From positions 5,621,475-5,685,474 of the forward strand of contig LNAC01000018.1 of NCBI GenBank assembly GCA_002007465.1: 64,000 nt of DNA, in the 5' to 3' direction. Made by a program: the position numbers and the translations under genes. The notes under the pieces were generated by a model that was not told the DNA's origin, ran no database searches, and was given only the letters and a program-made list of their open reading frames with translations. Below are positions 23,077 through 34,429 of this stretch, piece after piece; within the stretch, counting starts at the first letter, position 1, and each line of letters starts with the position of its first letter. Source of the stretch: Ailurus styani. Taxonomy: Eukaryota > Chordata > Mammalia > Carnivora > Ailuridae.

Positions 23077-23225
23077 TGAGGTCAATGATCTTAAAAACTG
23101 AGTATAACAGACATCTTTCCAAAAGAAGGGATTTGGGGGACTCTCCCTTAAGAAAACCCCAATGCCCAAATTAAAAATAAACAATTACACTTGCATTATT
23201 TTCTTTACATATATTCACTTATTAT
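23077..23225. other. Unassigned spacer
   Basis: Nothing recognised. Confidence 0.4.
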
Positions 23226-23227
23226 TC

Positions 23228-23282
<55 letters not shown>
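23228..23282. repeat. (TA)n microsatellite
   Basis: About 27 AT dinucleotides with one G. Confidence 0.95.
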
Positions 23283-23284
<2 letters not shown>

Positions 23285-23473
23285 CATGTACTCTGAATTT
23301 CCTTATTACTGTTCTGAATGTTATCATTCCCTGAGTTTTTCTTTTTTTAATTACTCAAACACTCATGCACTTTTGGGTGAAAAAATGTGAGACAGTACTG
23401 AAAAGACTGGTTTAAACCATCAATGTAGATGCAAACACCTATACGGCATCTAATGATGTAGTCTACAGCAACA

Positions 23474-23670
23474 TTTTTTTTTAAAAGATTTTATTCATTT
23501 ATTTGACACAGAAAAAGAGATCACAGGTAGGCAGAGAGGCAGGCAGAGAGAGAGCAGGGAGCAGGCTCCCTGCTGCGCAGAGCCGGATGCGGGGCTCGAT
23601 CCCAGGACCCTGAGATCATGACCTGAGCCAAAGGCAGAGGCTTTAATCCACTGAGTCACCCAGGTGCCCC
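23474..23670 (-). mobile_element. Young antisense SINEC
   Basis: Full-length. TSD ctacagcaacat / ctacagcatcat. Confidence 0.94.
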
Positions 23671-24059
23671 TACAGCATCATGTTTTTATACTGTTATTCT
23701 AGGGAAAAAAGTGAGCCAATAATGTCACACTCGTGAAGTTTATATAGGTCCCAATATTTCTCTTTTCTCTTTTCAATTTTAGATTGGATGAGAACAGAAA
23801 ACAATCTCCATCTGTTAAGCCCAGAACTGACACAAGCCTTTAGAAATGAAAAAATACACCACATTCTTAGGTGGTAAGCCAATATCATATTATGACAATT
23901 AAGTAGTTTATTACATTATTATAAAGATCATTTCTTCCTCAAAACTATAAAGTCAACGTAATTCCAATCAGTAGCTGAACTGGATTTGGGGAAGAATATA
24001 AGAAAATATTTTTAAAGCTAGTCTAGAAAGAAGGACTATGAGGACAACTTTGCCCTGTT

Positions 24060-24312
24060 ATAATAGCCTAACTCTTACATGGCACTTACTATCTTACATA
24101 GCATTTAAAGAGCTTTACATGTATTAACTCATTAATCCTCACAATAACCCTAAACTTATATAATATTATAATCCTCATTTTGCAGATGATACTGAAGTCT
24201 AGAGAATTTAAATAACTCACACTAAGTCATTTATCTAGCTGGTAAATGGTAGAGCTAGCATTCGACTATGCAACTAGAGTCAGACTCTTAACTATGATGT
24301 TATGCCTCCTCC
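24060..24312 (-). mobile_element. MIR SINE, antisense
   Basis: GGCACTTACTATCTTACATA, TTTACATGTATTAACTCATT, CTCATTTTGCAGATGATACT, GTCAGACTCTTAACTATGAT follow reverse MIR from end to start. Confidence 0.88.
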
Positions 24313-24415
24313 TAGACACTATAACGTCTCACACACCCACAACAGATCATTAGAAAGTATGATATGATGATGCAATAGATGACTGGACAGACAAGATGGC
24401 CCAGAAACAGACCCA

Positions 24416-24416
24416 A

Positions 24417-24447
<31 letters not shown>

Positions 24448-24454
24448 ATATATA
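24416..24454. repeat. (TA)n microsatellite
   Basis: AT run with one TTA interruption. A second TA/TG-rich patch lies at 24558-24606. Confidence 0.92.
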
Positions 24455-24667
24455 ACAATTTAGATTATGATAAAGGTGGCATCTCAAATCAATGACAAAC
24501 TATGAATAACATTCAATAATTCAGTAAATGATGAGAGGACAACTGACTCTCCAATAGGGATATATATATGTATATGTATATGTATATGCCTGTGTATATA
24601 TATATACATTTTAGACTTTGATAGCACACCAAAATAAGTATCAGATAGTTTAAAAAACTTGATTTAA

Positions 24668-24862
24668 GGGGCGCCTGGGTGATTCAGTTGGTTAAGTGTC
24701 CAACTTGATTTCAGCTCAGGTCATGATCTCAGGGTTGTGAGACTGAACCCTGTGTTGGGCCTGTACTGGGTGTAGAGCCTGCTTGAGACTCTCTTTCTCT
24801 GTATCTGGCCCTTCTCCTGCTCCCTCTCTCTTTCAAATAAATAAATCTTTAAAAACAAAAAA
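24668..24862 (+). mobile_element. Sense SINEC
   Basis: GGGGCGCCTGGGTGATTCAG head and the older CAACTTGATTTCAGCTCAGG middle. A-rich tail continues to about 24885. Confidence 0.93.
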
Positions 24863-25063
24863 TAAAAAATAAAAAACTAAATTTAGAATCAAAATATTTA
24901 AAAAAAAATAGAAGTTAATATTTTCATAATCTTAGAGTGATGAAGTTCTTTTTAAATTAGAAATGAAATTCAGGAGTCATAAAAAGGAAGATCAACAGAT
25001 TTCATTAAATACAAACTTTTATAAAACCAAAACACATAAGTAAACTTAAATGACAAATGTCTA

Positions 25064-25263
25064 GGGGCGCTTGGGTGGCTCAGTCATTAAGCGTCTGCCT
25101 TACAGCTCAGGTCATGATGATTCCCGGGTCCTCGGATCCAGTCCCATATCCGGCTCCCTCCTCAGCGAGGAGCCTGCTTCTCCCTCTCCAGCTCCCCTGT
25201 GCTTGTGTTCCCTCTCTCGCTATCTCTATCAAAAATAAATAAAATCTTAAAAAAAAAAAAAAG
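25064..25263 (+). mobile_element. Sense SINEC
   Basis: GGGGCGCTTGGGTGGCTCAG head, CTCCCTCTCCAGCTCCCCTG middle, AATAAAATCTT tail. Confidence 0.93.
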
Positions 25264-26033
25264 ATCTATTCTCTCCATAGGGCAATTACTACCAAAATTC
25301 TAGCAAAGTTTTTTATAGATAAACTAATTCTAAAATTTATATATAAAGGCATTAGCCTAAGAATAACTAAAACAATCTTGAAAAAGTAAAATAAAGTGAG
25401 AGGAATCACAGTACCCTATATTAAAGCTTATTAAATAGCCACAGTAATCTAGGCAATGCAGTACTGCCAGAGGGAGACACATAGACCAATGGAAAGAGCA
25501 GAGAACCCAGAAATAGACAGGTGCAAGTTTGCTCAAATGATTTCTTATAAAGTTGCAAAAGCAATTCAATGGAGGAAAGTTAGCCCTTTCAACAAATGGT
25601 ACTGGAACAACTGGATATCTCTATAGGTTCACATATACAAAGTGAACCTCAACCTGAACCTCATACCTTCTATAAAAATTAACTCAAAATGGATCACAAA
25701 CTTAAGTGTAAAACAAAGTTACAAAAGTTTCAGAAGAAACTGGAGAAAATCTTCAGGATCTAGGATAGACAAAGAGTTCTTAGGACTTGATACCAAAAAC
25801 GCGATCTATAAAAAGGAAAAACTGGTAACTAAAAGTATTTGCGCTGTGAAAGCTCATGTAAAGAGGATAAAAAGATAAGCTAAAGACTGGAAGAAAATAT
25901 TTGCAACTATACATCTCACAAAGGACTGGATCTAGAATATATAAAAATCCCTAGAAAAGAGGGTGAGGGAAAATTAGAAAATGGGCAAAAGGCATTCAGA
26001 GACATTACACTAGAGAAGATATACTATACAGGT

Positions 26034-26204
26034 GGGGCACCTGGGTGGCTTAGGTAAGAATCTCCCCTTCAGCTCAGGTCATGATCCCAGGGCCCTGAGA
26101 TGGAGCCCTGCTGCTGGGCTCTGCTCAGTAGGAAGTCGCTTCTCCCTTTTCCTCTACTCCTCTCCCCTGCTCCTGTTCTCTCTCTCAAATAAATTAATTA
26201 AAAA
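26034..26204 (+). mobile_element. Sense SINEC inside L1
   Basis: GGGGCACCTGGGTGGCTTAG head. Tail abuts the tail of the next, antisense SINE. Confidence 0.92.
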
Positions 26205-26401
26205 AATCTTTTTTTAAGATTTTATTTATTTATTTCACAGAGGGAGAGAGATCACAAGGAGGCAGAGAGGCAGGCAGAGGGGGGGGGGGAAGCAGGCTCC
26301 CCACTGAGCAGGGAGCCCGATGCGGGCCTCGATCCCAGGACCCGAGATAATGACCTGAGCCGAAAGCAGAGGCTTTAACCCACTGAGCCACCCAGGCGCC
26401 C
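26205..26401 (-). mobile_element. Young antisense SINEC, tail to tail with the previous one
   Basis: AAGATTTTATTTATTTATTT start, G run at 26280-26289, ends GAGCCACCCAGGCGCCC. Confidence 0.94.
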
Positions 26402-26426
26402 AAAAAAAAAATTTTTTTTTTAAGCA

Positions 26427-26620
26427 GGGGTGCCTGGGTGGCTCAGTCGGTTGGGCAGCTGCCTTGGGCTCAGGTCATGATCCCCTGTGTCTTGGAATCG
26501 AGTCCCACATCAGGTTCTTTGCTCAGCAGGGAGCCTGCTTCTCCCTCTCCCTCTGCCTCAGCCTGCTGCTCCCCCCACTTGTGCTCTAATAAATAAATAA
26601 AATATTTTTAAAAAAATAAA
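26427..26620 (+). mobile_element. Sense SINEC, third of a cluster inside L1
   Basis: GGGGTGCCTGGGTGGCTCAG head; AATAAATAAATAAAATATTT tail. Confidence 0.93.
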
Positions 26621-27428
26621 GAGGCTATACAGACAACAAGTACATGAAAAGATCTTAACACTGTTAGTCATTAGGGAAATACAAATTAAAACCACAACGA
26701 GATATCACTACGCTCCTGTCAGAATGGCAAATTTAAAAAATAACAGTCATACCAAATACTGATAAGAATGCAAAGAAAATGGACCTCTCACTCACTGTTG
26801 GTAGGAATGTAAAATGGTACAGCCACTGCGGAAAATAACTTGAAGTTTCTTAAAACACTAAACAAACAATTACCATATGACCCAGCAATTGCACTCTTGA
26901 GCATTTATCCCAGAGAAATGAAAATTTATGTTCGCACAAAACCTGTATATAAGTGTTCACATTTTTTCATAATGCCAAAAACTGGAAACAGCCCAAACAT
27001 ACTTCAACAGGTGACTGGTTTAACAAACTCTGATATATATACACACATATACCACAGAAGCTCAGCAATAAAAAGGAATGAACTACTGAAAAATGCAACA
27101 ACCTTGATTAATCTCCAGAGAATTATGCTGATTGAAAAAATCCAACTCAAAAAAAAAAAGAAAGAAAGAAAGAAAGAAAGAAAGAAAATAAAACCCTATC
27201 CCAATAGGTTACATGCTGATGATTCCATTTATGTAACACTTTTGACAGGACAAAATTTTAGAAATGGAGAACAGATTAGTAGTTGCCTGGGATTCTCCAG
27301 GTGGGAGGTGTGTATAGAGAGGAAGGTGGCTAGGCTATAAAAGGACAAAAGTGCTGTAACTGTTCAGAATCTTGACAGTGGTAGTAAAAAGACAAACCTA
27401 CACGTGTGATAAGACTGTATAGAACCAA

Positions 27429-27445
27429 ACACACACACACACACA
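27429..27445. repeat. Short (CA)n run
   Basis: Eight or nine CA units inside the L1 3' part. Confidence 0.8.
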
Positions 27446-27743
27446 AGTAAGTATGGTCAAATCTGAGTAGGATTGGTGGATTGTTATCAATTTCAATATC
27501 CTAGTTTTGACAGTATACCATAGTTTTGCAAAATGTTACTACTGGGGGAAAAAGGGTAAAGTGTTCAAGGGATCTCTGTACTATAACCTACCACTGCATG
27601 TGACTCTACAATTATCTCAATAAAAATATCAATTAAAAACAAACAAAAGACAAATGACAGATAAGAAAATAGCTGCAATAAATATAGTAGACAAAACCAC
27701 ACTAAAACCACAATAAAGGATTTTCCAAAAGACTTAAAAACCC

Positions 27744-27908
27744 TGGGCACCTGGGTGGCTCAGGTGGTTAAGCATCTGCCTTTGGCTCGGGTCGTGTTCC
27801 TGGGGTCCTGGGGTTGAGTTCCGCATCCGGTTCCCTGCTCAATGCGGAGCGTGCTTCTCCCTCTGCCTCTCACTAATCAATAAATAAAATCTTTAAAAAG
27901 AAAAAAAA
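27744..27908 (+). mobile_element. Sense SINEC
   Basis: GGGCACCTGGGTGGCTCAGG head, CGGTTCCCTGCTCAATGCGG middle; shortened CT part. Confidence 0.92.
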
Positions 27909-28347
27909 TCCACAAAGAAGAAAAGGAGACAAAGGCAGTATTTTGGAATCTAGAAAGCAAATGAAAGAGTGGCAACTAAGCATACACAAGAAACTTGAAT
28001 GCTAAACCTGCAGTAGGGAACTTCCAACTATATCAATCAATATCCCCTCACCCCCACACCAAGAGCTCAGAACTGTTAGCAGTAGGTAATTCAGGCTGAG
28101 GTGGGGGTGCAGGACTGGTGATTAAGAGTAGGACTGACTGAAAACTGTTTAAGCAAGTTATAAACTTAATCCGTTTTCTGACTCAGATACTCCTGCCCAA
28201 CCCCAACTCAGGAGACTAGAGGTTTATTCTCTAGAGAGGGTCAAATAGAAGATCTCAGGACTAGGGTGCTTGTTCTAGGCATAGGGGAGGATATGAGGAT
28301 CATACCTAAAATAAGGGGATTAAATGGGAATTTAAACATAGTAAATA
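27909..28347. other. Unassigned intronic sequence
   Basis: No recognised repeat or exon. Confidence 0.45.
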
Positions 28348-28530
28348 GGCGCGTGTGGGTGGCTCAGCCCATTAAGTGTCTGCCTTCCTTTCATGCCATT
28401 ATCCCAGAGTCCTGGGATCTGTGTTGTCAGGCTCCTTGCTCAGCGGGGAGCCTGCTTCTCCCTCTCCCTCTTGCTGTTCCTGTTATGTATGGTCCCTCTG
28501 TCAAATAAGTAAATAAAATCTTTAAAAAAT
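28348..28530 (+). mobile_element. Sense SINEC
   Basis: GGCGCGTGTGGGTGGCTCAG head. Flanks share aaacatagt(a/g)aat. Confidence 0.91.
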
Positions 28531-28794
28531 AAATAAACATAGTGAATGTGGAAGGTTGAGCCTCCAGCTCTTTTTTCACTGGGCAAAAAGAAAGCTAGCA
28601 GTTAGTCCTTACCTTGAGGAAGACTAGAATAGGCTTTTCTAAGGAATGGTAAACCCATGAGGAAAGACCTAAAGATATGGACATGTAGGGTTTGCCAATT
28701 TAACAGGCATCTCACTGTGAAGTTCTCCATAAATATACCCTGCTAATGGCATTCAGAGCTTCCGATCAATCTTTCAGTGTCCCATCTGTTTTCT
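28531..28794. other. Unassigned spacer
   Basis: Nothing recognised. Confidence 0.4.
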
Positions 28795-28998
28795 TTTATT
28801 TTTTAAAGATTTTATTTATTTAGTTCTTTGAGAGGGAGAGAGAAAAAGCATGAGTAGCGGAAGGAGCAGAGGGAGAAGGACAAGCAGACCCCAGGATGAG
28901 CGCAGAGCCTGACGTAGGGCTTGATCGCAAGACCCTGAGATCATGACCTGAGCGGAGTCGAGTCCGATGCTCAACCGATTGAGCCACACAGGGCCCCT
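28795..28998 (-). mobile_element. Antisense SINEC
   Basis: AAAGATTTTATTTATTTAGT start, GAGCCACACAGGGCCCC end; diverged, with several CpG. Confidence 0.91.
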
Positions 28999-29184
28999 CA
29001 GTGCCCCAACTTAAAGATGTTTAAACCATGAGCAGACAACCAATAACTACTAGATATTGAGAAAGCCTCTAATATAAAAGATAAAGATCAAAACGAGCAT
29101 TTTATAAATGAGTCAACTGAGGCTCATTATCAGCTAAAAATGAAATTAGTATTCACCACACAATGGACAACCCATCTATATGAT

Positions 29185-29805
29185 TAACAGATATTTAATA
29201 GGCCAGGTAGTATTAAAGGCACTTGGAAAACAAGAGTAAAAAAACTAAACGAAACAAAAAAAATCTCTTCCCTAGTAGAGCTTACATTCTAGCAGAGTCA
29301 GATAATAAACAATAAATGTAATAATTAAGTACACACTTAATAAATTAGTAGACTACTGCTTTGAGAAAAAATAGTGGAACTGGGTATGGGGGCAGTGAAG
29401 AGGCAATTGCAAATTTAAAATAGGGTGACACAGTTATAAAAACTTGAAGGAAAGGAGGGAGTTGACAATACTGCTTATGAAAAGAGAATTCTAGAAGCTA
29501 GAATTTTCAGTGTAGGAGCCCTAGTAAGAGGAGCATGCCCAAGATATTCAAGGAATAGCAGAGTCCAGTATGGCTGGAGAAGAGAGAGAGAGGAGATAAG
29601 GGCACAGAGCTACGGCAGGGAGAAGCACAGATCACATATTCAGGGCCTTAGAGACCACTGGCTTTTTCTCTGAAGGAAATTAAGGGCTGATGGAGGGTTC
29701 TGAGGAAAGATGTGATACTGACCAGACAAGTTTTAAAAAAGTAACTATGGCTGGTGTGTTATGACTGCATGAATGCAGGAAACACCAGTTAGAAGAGACA
29801 GGATA
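29185..29805 (-). mobile_element. L2 LINE, antisense
   Basis: ACAGATATTTAATAGGCCAG, GAGCTTACATTCTAGCAGAG, GAGTCCAGTATGGCTGGAGA, GGGCCTTAGAGACC, GATGGAGGGTTCTGAGGAAA, AGTAACTATGGCTGGTGTGT follow reverse L2 in order. Confidence 0.82.
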
Positions 29806-29829
29806 GAGTCTCAAACTTTTAGAACCAAC

Positions 29830-29940
29830 AAGGACCTTGGGAAATAATTTTTCCAAGTCCTTCATTTTAGAGATAAGAAAACTGAGGCCCAGGAAGCTAA
29901 GTGAGTTTTCCAAAGTTCCATGTTCAAGTCTGGAATAATC
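29830..29940 (-). repeat. MIR-like fragment, antisense
   Basis: TTTTAGAGATAAGAAAACTGAGGC and a following AAGTGAGTTTTCCAAAG piece resemble reverse MIR. Confidence 0.55.
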
Positions 29941-30676
29941 CACTTTGCGTTTGTGTAGCCTTTTCATCGCTTTCAGGTTTATCTTCTCATTTATGCTCAA
30001 CATTCCTTTGGGCAGTTCAGAGGGTAAATGATAGCTGATATTCATTTATCAGGCAGCTGTTCAAAATTAGGGTCCAAATTTAGAATATTCTCTCTCAGTA
30101 CTCCATATAAAGCTATTAGCTGTCTTTATAGGGACTCTGCAGTTGTGCCTCTAATATCGCAAAGTATTAAATAACCCAACTAATTTACACCTTCAAGTAA
30201 CAGAAATGACTCACTCTTACATGATCTAATCCCATGGTTCTACAGCACAGCCAAGAGTACCAAATGTTGCCGTGGTGTATTAGGTAGCATGATGTCCATT
30301 ACAAATTAGTAAAAAGAATAAGTAATTTTGAGGCAAGCAGGAAAGAGTGATTTTACTCCCCATGATACTGTATGTCCAGGTCTCCCCTTTCTTTCTCACC
30401 CAGTCTCATTCTGCAAGGTCTTTCTCAGATTAGAGAACAGCTGATAAACAACTAATTCCCATAGGATAGTTCTTGATAATAGTACAAGGTATTAACTCTA
30501 CTGGGGAATGTGTAACTTTAATAGGAAACCCAAAACCTTCAAATCCCCAAGGAACTGCAGTCAAGTTAGTAGGCAATACAATATTATTGTGAGGAAGACC
30601 TCTTAGCATTGTATCAAATCACACTAAATAAATGCAAACTCAACAACTGTTTACTGATGAACATGGTTCTTCCATT
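29941..30676. other. Unassigned intronic sequence
   Basis: About 0.7 kb without recognised repeat or exon; a 121-codon frame running from here into the L2 has no recognisable domain. Confidence 0.45.
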
Positions 30677-30692
30677 AAGATGCTCAGCCTAG

Positions 30693-30892
30693 GGCGCCTG
30701 GGTGGCTCAGTGGGTTAAAGCCTCTGCTTTCGGCTCAGGTCATGATCTCAGGGTCCTGGGATCGAGGCCCGCATCGGGCTCCCTGCTCGGCGGGGAGCCT
30801 GCTTCCCCCTCTCTCTCTCTGCCTGCCTCTCTGCCTCCTTGTGATCTCTCTCCCTCTGTGAAATAAATAAAATCTTAAAAAAAAAAAAAAAA
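30693..30892 (+). mobile_element. Young SINEC with perfect 16-bp TSD
   Basis: Full-length GGCGCCTGGGTGGCTCAG copy. TSD aagatgctcagcctag at 30677-30692 and 30893-30908. Confidence 0.97.
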
Positions 30893-31074
30893 AAGATGCT
30901 CAGCCTAGTGAAAAGACAACACAGGAAATACTAGCTTTAGTTGACTGAATGTCTGCTATACATTAGGCACTCAGCTAATAATTACTTCTTATAAGCAATA
31001 TGTATCTAATATTGTACTCAGCTCAGTGTTTAGCAAACAATAGATGTTCAGTGTATTGTGGCTATGATTACTAT

Positions 31075-31262
31075 AATTATTACCTTCATAAATGCATTCA
31101 ATCTTCACTTCTGCTCTACGAAGTACTTATTAGCTTTACCTTAAGATAAGGAAATTAAGACTCAGAGAGGCTGAGTAATGTGCTCAAGGTCACACAGCTA
31201 TTAAAAGCTAGGATTCAAGCTCAAGTCTGTATAATTTTACACTGTATGCTATTAATACCTAT
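31075..31262 (-). mobile_element. MIR SINE, antisense
   Basis: GATAAGGAAATTAAGACTCAGAGAGGCTGAG, CTCAAGGTCACACAGCTATT, AGCTAGGATTCAAGCTCAAG fit reverse MIR. Confidence 0.85.
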
Positions 31263-31329
31263 ACAATATTTAAAACTGTTACAATAGAAAAATATTTAAT
31301 TTCACCTGCAAGTTGAAAAGTTGGCTAAT

Positions 31330-31835
31330 AAGAATATACTATAAAGAGGCAGTGACATTTAAGCTGGGTCCTGAATGACAATTAATTTACCAAGTGGGAA
31401 AGAAAGGGGGTGAGAATAGAGTTTGGTCCAGATAAAAAATGATGACAGTCTGCACAAAGGAAATGGCAGCAAGTATAAAGAAGAGGGAGGTAACAAGACA
31501 TACGTAGGAAATAGTCTATCAAAACAGTCTTTGTGATAGAGTAGATGTGACCAGTGAGAAAAAGGTATCAAAGATGACACAGAATTTCTAGTCTGGGTGA
31601 ATGGAAGGAAATAGTACTACTACTGAAACTGAGAAAGCAGAGAGAAAAGCGGGCTTTAGGGAGAGATTATGATTTTCTTTTCCTTTTTTTTTTTTTTTGG
31701 ATACTATGAATTTGAAGTATATTTGAAACAACCAAGCAAAGAAATATGTTAGGCAGCAGGAAACCATGGTCGAACTTAGAAAAGAGTCTAGGACAGAATA
31801 CTCGGGAGTCACTGCTATAACTACAGTAGTTTGAA
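31330..31835 (-). mobile_element. L2 LINE internal part, antisense
   Basis: GAGGCAGTGACATTTAAGCT, AAAGATGACACAGAATTTCT, GGTGAATGGAAGGAAATAGT, GGGAGTCACTGCTATAAC are L2 in reverse order. A poly-T at 31684-31699 interrupts it. Confidence 0.7.
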
Positions 31836-32369
31836 AAAATGAGAATATAAGTGACTGACATATATGCAGTACTTGCACTACATACATAAAAAGCCATTCT
31901 TCACGCTGATTCCATACTGAACTCTGAAAATAAGCAGGGCTTTAACACATGCCCAGTAATCAATGAATACCCAACACCTCCATCTTCACAGATAAAAAAA
32001 ATTGAGGTTGTTGAGATACAGTGTGAAGTTGCGATACAGTGCTATCCTAAGACAAAGACCTCAGCCTTTTTATTTTTCACCCTCGTGTCCTCAAAAACAT
32101 ATCTAGTAAACTAGATGTTCAATAAATACCTGATGAACAGAAAGCATGAATGACAAAGGCACAGAGAATACAATAGAATGCCCAGTTTAAGTGGTAGAAA
32201 GGACTATAGAATCCAGATGCTCTCAATCTTGTATGCTTTACATTCCACAGGTTTCTCTAACCCCCTCTGACACACATGCACACACACACACCCCTAACTC
32301 AAGGACTTCATCATGAAAAAAAAAATACTCTTAAATCCCAAATGTGTATACATGTTCCCTTCGAAATTC
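31836..32369. other. Unassigned; weak L2 3' end at about 32050-32150
   Basis: TAGATGTTCAATAAATACCTGATGAA resembles an L2 3' end. A short CA run is at 32275-32291. Nothing else recognised. Confidence 0.4.
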
Positions 32370-33017
32370 CTTATTAATAGAGAGCACCTCTGAAAAACCA
32401 ACCATTAGCATCACACTTAACAGTGAAAGACTTAATGTTTTCCCTTACCATCAGGAATAAGCCAAGAATGTCTGCTCTTGCTTCTATTCGACATTGTACT
32501 GGAGGTTACAGCCAGCACAATTAGGCAAAAAAAAAGAAATCCATATTGGAAAGGAAGGAAAAGTATCTCTATTTGCAAATGATATGATCTTATAAATAGA
32601 AAGATCTATAAATAGAATGCACACACAAAATCTGTTAGAACTAATAAGTTCAGAAAGGATGCAAGACATAAGACTAAGAAATACAAATTAACTATATTTC
32701 TACAGTTATATGAAACTGAGGAAATTCTATTTACAATATAAATATAAATCCAAATACAATCTAAAAGAAAAAAATACTTAGACTAAATTTAACAAAAGAA
32801 GTGCAAGACTTGTATTACTGAAAACTGTAAAATATCACTGAAAGAAATTAAAGAAGATCTAAATAAATGGAAAGAGATCCCATGATCATGGTTGGAAAAC
32901 TTAAAAATGTTAAGACTGCAATACTCTCCAAATTGTGCCACAGATTCAACACAATCTGTCAAAATCCTCAGTAGCTTTTTTGCAGAAAATGACAAGTTGA
33001 TTCTAAAACTCACATGG
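32370..33017 (+). mobile_element. L1 ORF2 reverse-transcriptase region, ancient
   Basis: Sense L1: CTCTTGCTTCTATTCGACAT, GAGGTTACAGCCAGCACAAT, then the RT core, which here reads Phe-Ala-Asn-Asp-Met-Ile at 32572-32589. The normal first catalytic Asp of FADD is Asn. Frames are also broken, so it is inactive. Confidence 0.88.
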
Positions 33018-33182
33018 AGGGGCACCTGGGTGGTTCAGTCAGTTAAGCATCTCACTTTGGCCTGGGTCATGATCTTGGGATCCTGGGATTAAGCTCCACA
33101 TTGGGCTCTGCACTCGGTGAGGAGTCTGCTTCCTGATCTCTCCCTCTGCCCCCTCCCCCTGCTCGTATTCTAATTAAAAACA
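33018..33182 (+). mobile_element. Sense SINEC at the end of the L1 RT piece
   Basis: GGGGCACCTGGGTGGTTCAG head. Its tail meets the poly-T of the following antisense SINE. Confidence 0.92.
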
Positions 33183-33379
33183 TCTTTTTTTTTTTTTTTT
33201 AAGATTTCATTTATTTGACAGAGAGAGACATAGCGAAAGAGAGAACACAAGCAGGGGAGTAGGAGAGGGAGAAGCAGGCCTCCTGCTGAGCAGGGAGCCC
33301 AAGGATCGATCCCAGGATCCTGGAGTCATGACCTGAGCAGAAGGCAGATGTTTAACGACTGAGCCACCCAGGCGCCCTA
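33183..33379 (-). mobile_element. Antisense SINEC, tail to tail with the previous one
   Basis: Poly-T of about 18, ends GAGCCACCCAGGCGCCC. The following ctaattaaaaac duplicates the base sequence of the first SINE's tail, so it inserted into that tail. Confidence 0.94.
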
Positions 33380-33542
33380 ATTAAAAACACCTTAAAAAAG
33401 AAACAAAAACTTGTATGCCAATGTTCATAGAATTACTCTGTTAGTTCTGAGACTAGCCTTTGGAACTATCATCAGCACTTTGGTTTGAAGAAATCAAATC
33501 AGGGTTGACCATCTAATGGTAAGCTTTGACCAACAGCCCGAC

Positions 33543-33691
33543 TTAAGAATTCTGGACATTCCATATGAGTAGAATCATACAGTATGTGACCTTTTTGTAT
33601 CCGGCCCTTTCACTTAGCATAATGTCCAGAACTAAGAAATCCATAGAGAGATAAAATAGATCAGTGACTGGCAAGAGCTGAAGAGGGGAAT

Positions 33692-33755
<64 letters not shown>

Positions 33756-33787
33756 TGTGTGTCTGTGTGTCTGTGTCTGTCTGTGTG

Positions 33788-33859
<72 letters not shown>

Positions 33860-34035
33860 AAGGGCGAAGAGGAGACAGACACTGCTCATATGTCCAAGGC
33901 TTCTTTCTGGAGTGATGAAAATATCCAGGAACTGAGTAATAGTGATAGTTGTACAACTCTATGAATATACCATAAAACCACTGAATTGTACACTTAAAAA
34001 AAGGAAATGTGAGTATCTTAATTTTTAAAAACTTG
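33543..34035 (+). mobile_element. L1 3' end with inverted 5' segment and an internal microsatellite
   Basis: 33543-33620 read on the minus strand is L1 (CATTATGCTAAGTGAAAGG ... ATGATTCTACTCATATGGAA). From about 33621 the plus strand continues L1 (ATGTCCAGAACTAAGAAATC ... ACCACTGAATTGTACACTT). Both arms share the atgtccagaa piece at the switch. Confidence 0.75.
33691..33852 (+). repeat. Compound (TG)n-(TCTG)n-(TG)n-(GA)n microsatellite
   Basis: About 160 bp: TG from 33691, mixed TGTC/TG from about 33754, TG again, then GA from 33811. It gives long false reading frames of Cys-Val, Arg-Glu, His-Thr and Ser-Leu repeats. Confidence 0.98.
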
Positions 34036-34240
34036 TATTAGTAAAAAAAATTCCCCATATATAACCTGTTTGTCTCACTCAGCCCCAAAATTTTCCAACT
34101 ACCAGTCATTAATGAGTTCTGGAAACAGATTACTTTCTGCTTTTCAACAACAAATAAAGATAGAAACATTAAAGTCATCTGATAAACATGCAAAAAGCAA
34201 AATTCTGCCTATAGGTAAGGGCAGAAGACGCATTCATGTA

Positions 34241-34429
34241 TTTTTTTTTAAAGATTTTATTTATCTATTTGACACACTGAGAGAGGGAATACAAGCAGGG
34301 GGAGTGGGAGAGGGAGAAGCAGGCTTCCCCCTGAACAGGAAGCCTGATGAGGGGCTTCATCCCAGGACCCTGGGATCATGACCTGAGCCAAAAGGCAGAT
34401 GCTTAACGACTGAGCCACCCAGGCACCCC
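34241..34429 (-). mobile_element. Antisense SINEC
   Basis: AAAGATTTTATTTATCTATT start, GAGCCACCCAGGCACCCC end. Flanks share acattcattta/ cattcatgta. Confidence 0.93.

Larger units (their letters stand above)
25275..27640 (+). mobile_element. L1 LINE ORF2 end and 3' UTR, split by three SINEs
   Basis: Parts 25275-26033 and 26621-27640 are sense L1: TATTAAATAGCCACAGTAAT, GAAAATCTTCAGGATCTAGG, AACACTGTTAGTCATTAGGG, TAAAATGGTACAGCCACTGC, TATGACCCAGCAATTGCACT. A 166-codon open frame at 26840-27340 is L1-derived, with an (GAAA)n patch at 27160-27187 and no catalytic domain. Confidence 0.9.

Noticed and set aside
26840..27340. 166-codon plus-strand frame
   Set aside because: Lies in the L1 3' part, with typical L1 segments and a GAAA tract; no catalytic domain.
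33543..33964. Frames rich in His-Thr, Ser-Leu, Cys-Val and Arg-Glu
   Set aside because: They are produced by the TG/GA microsatellite.
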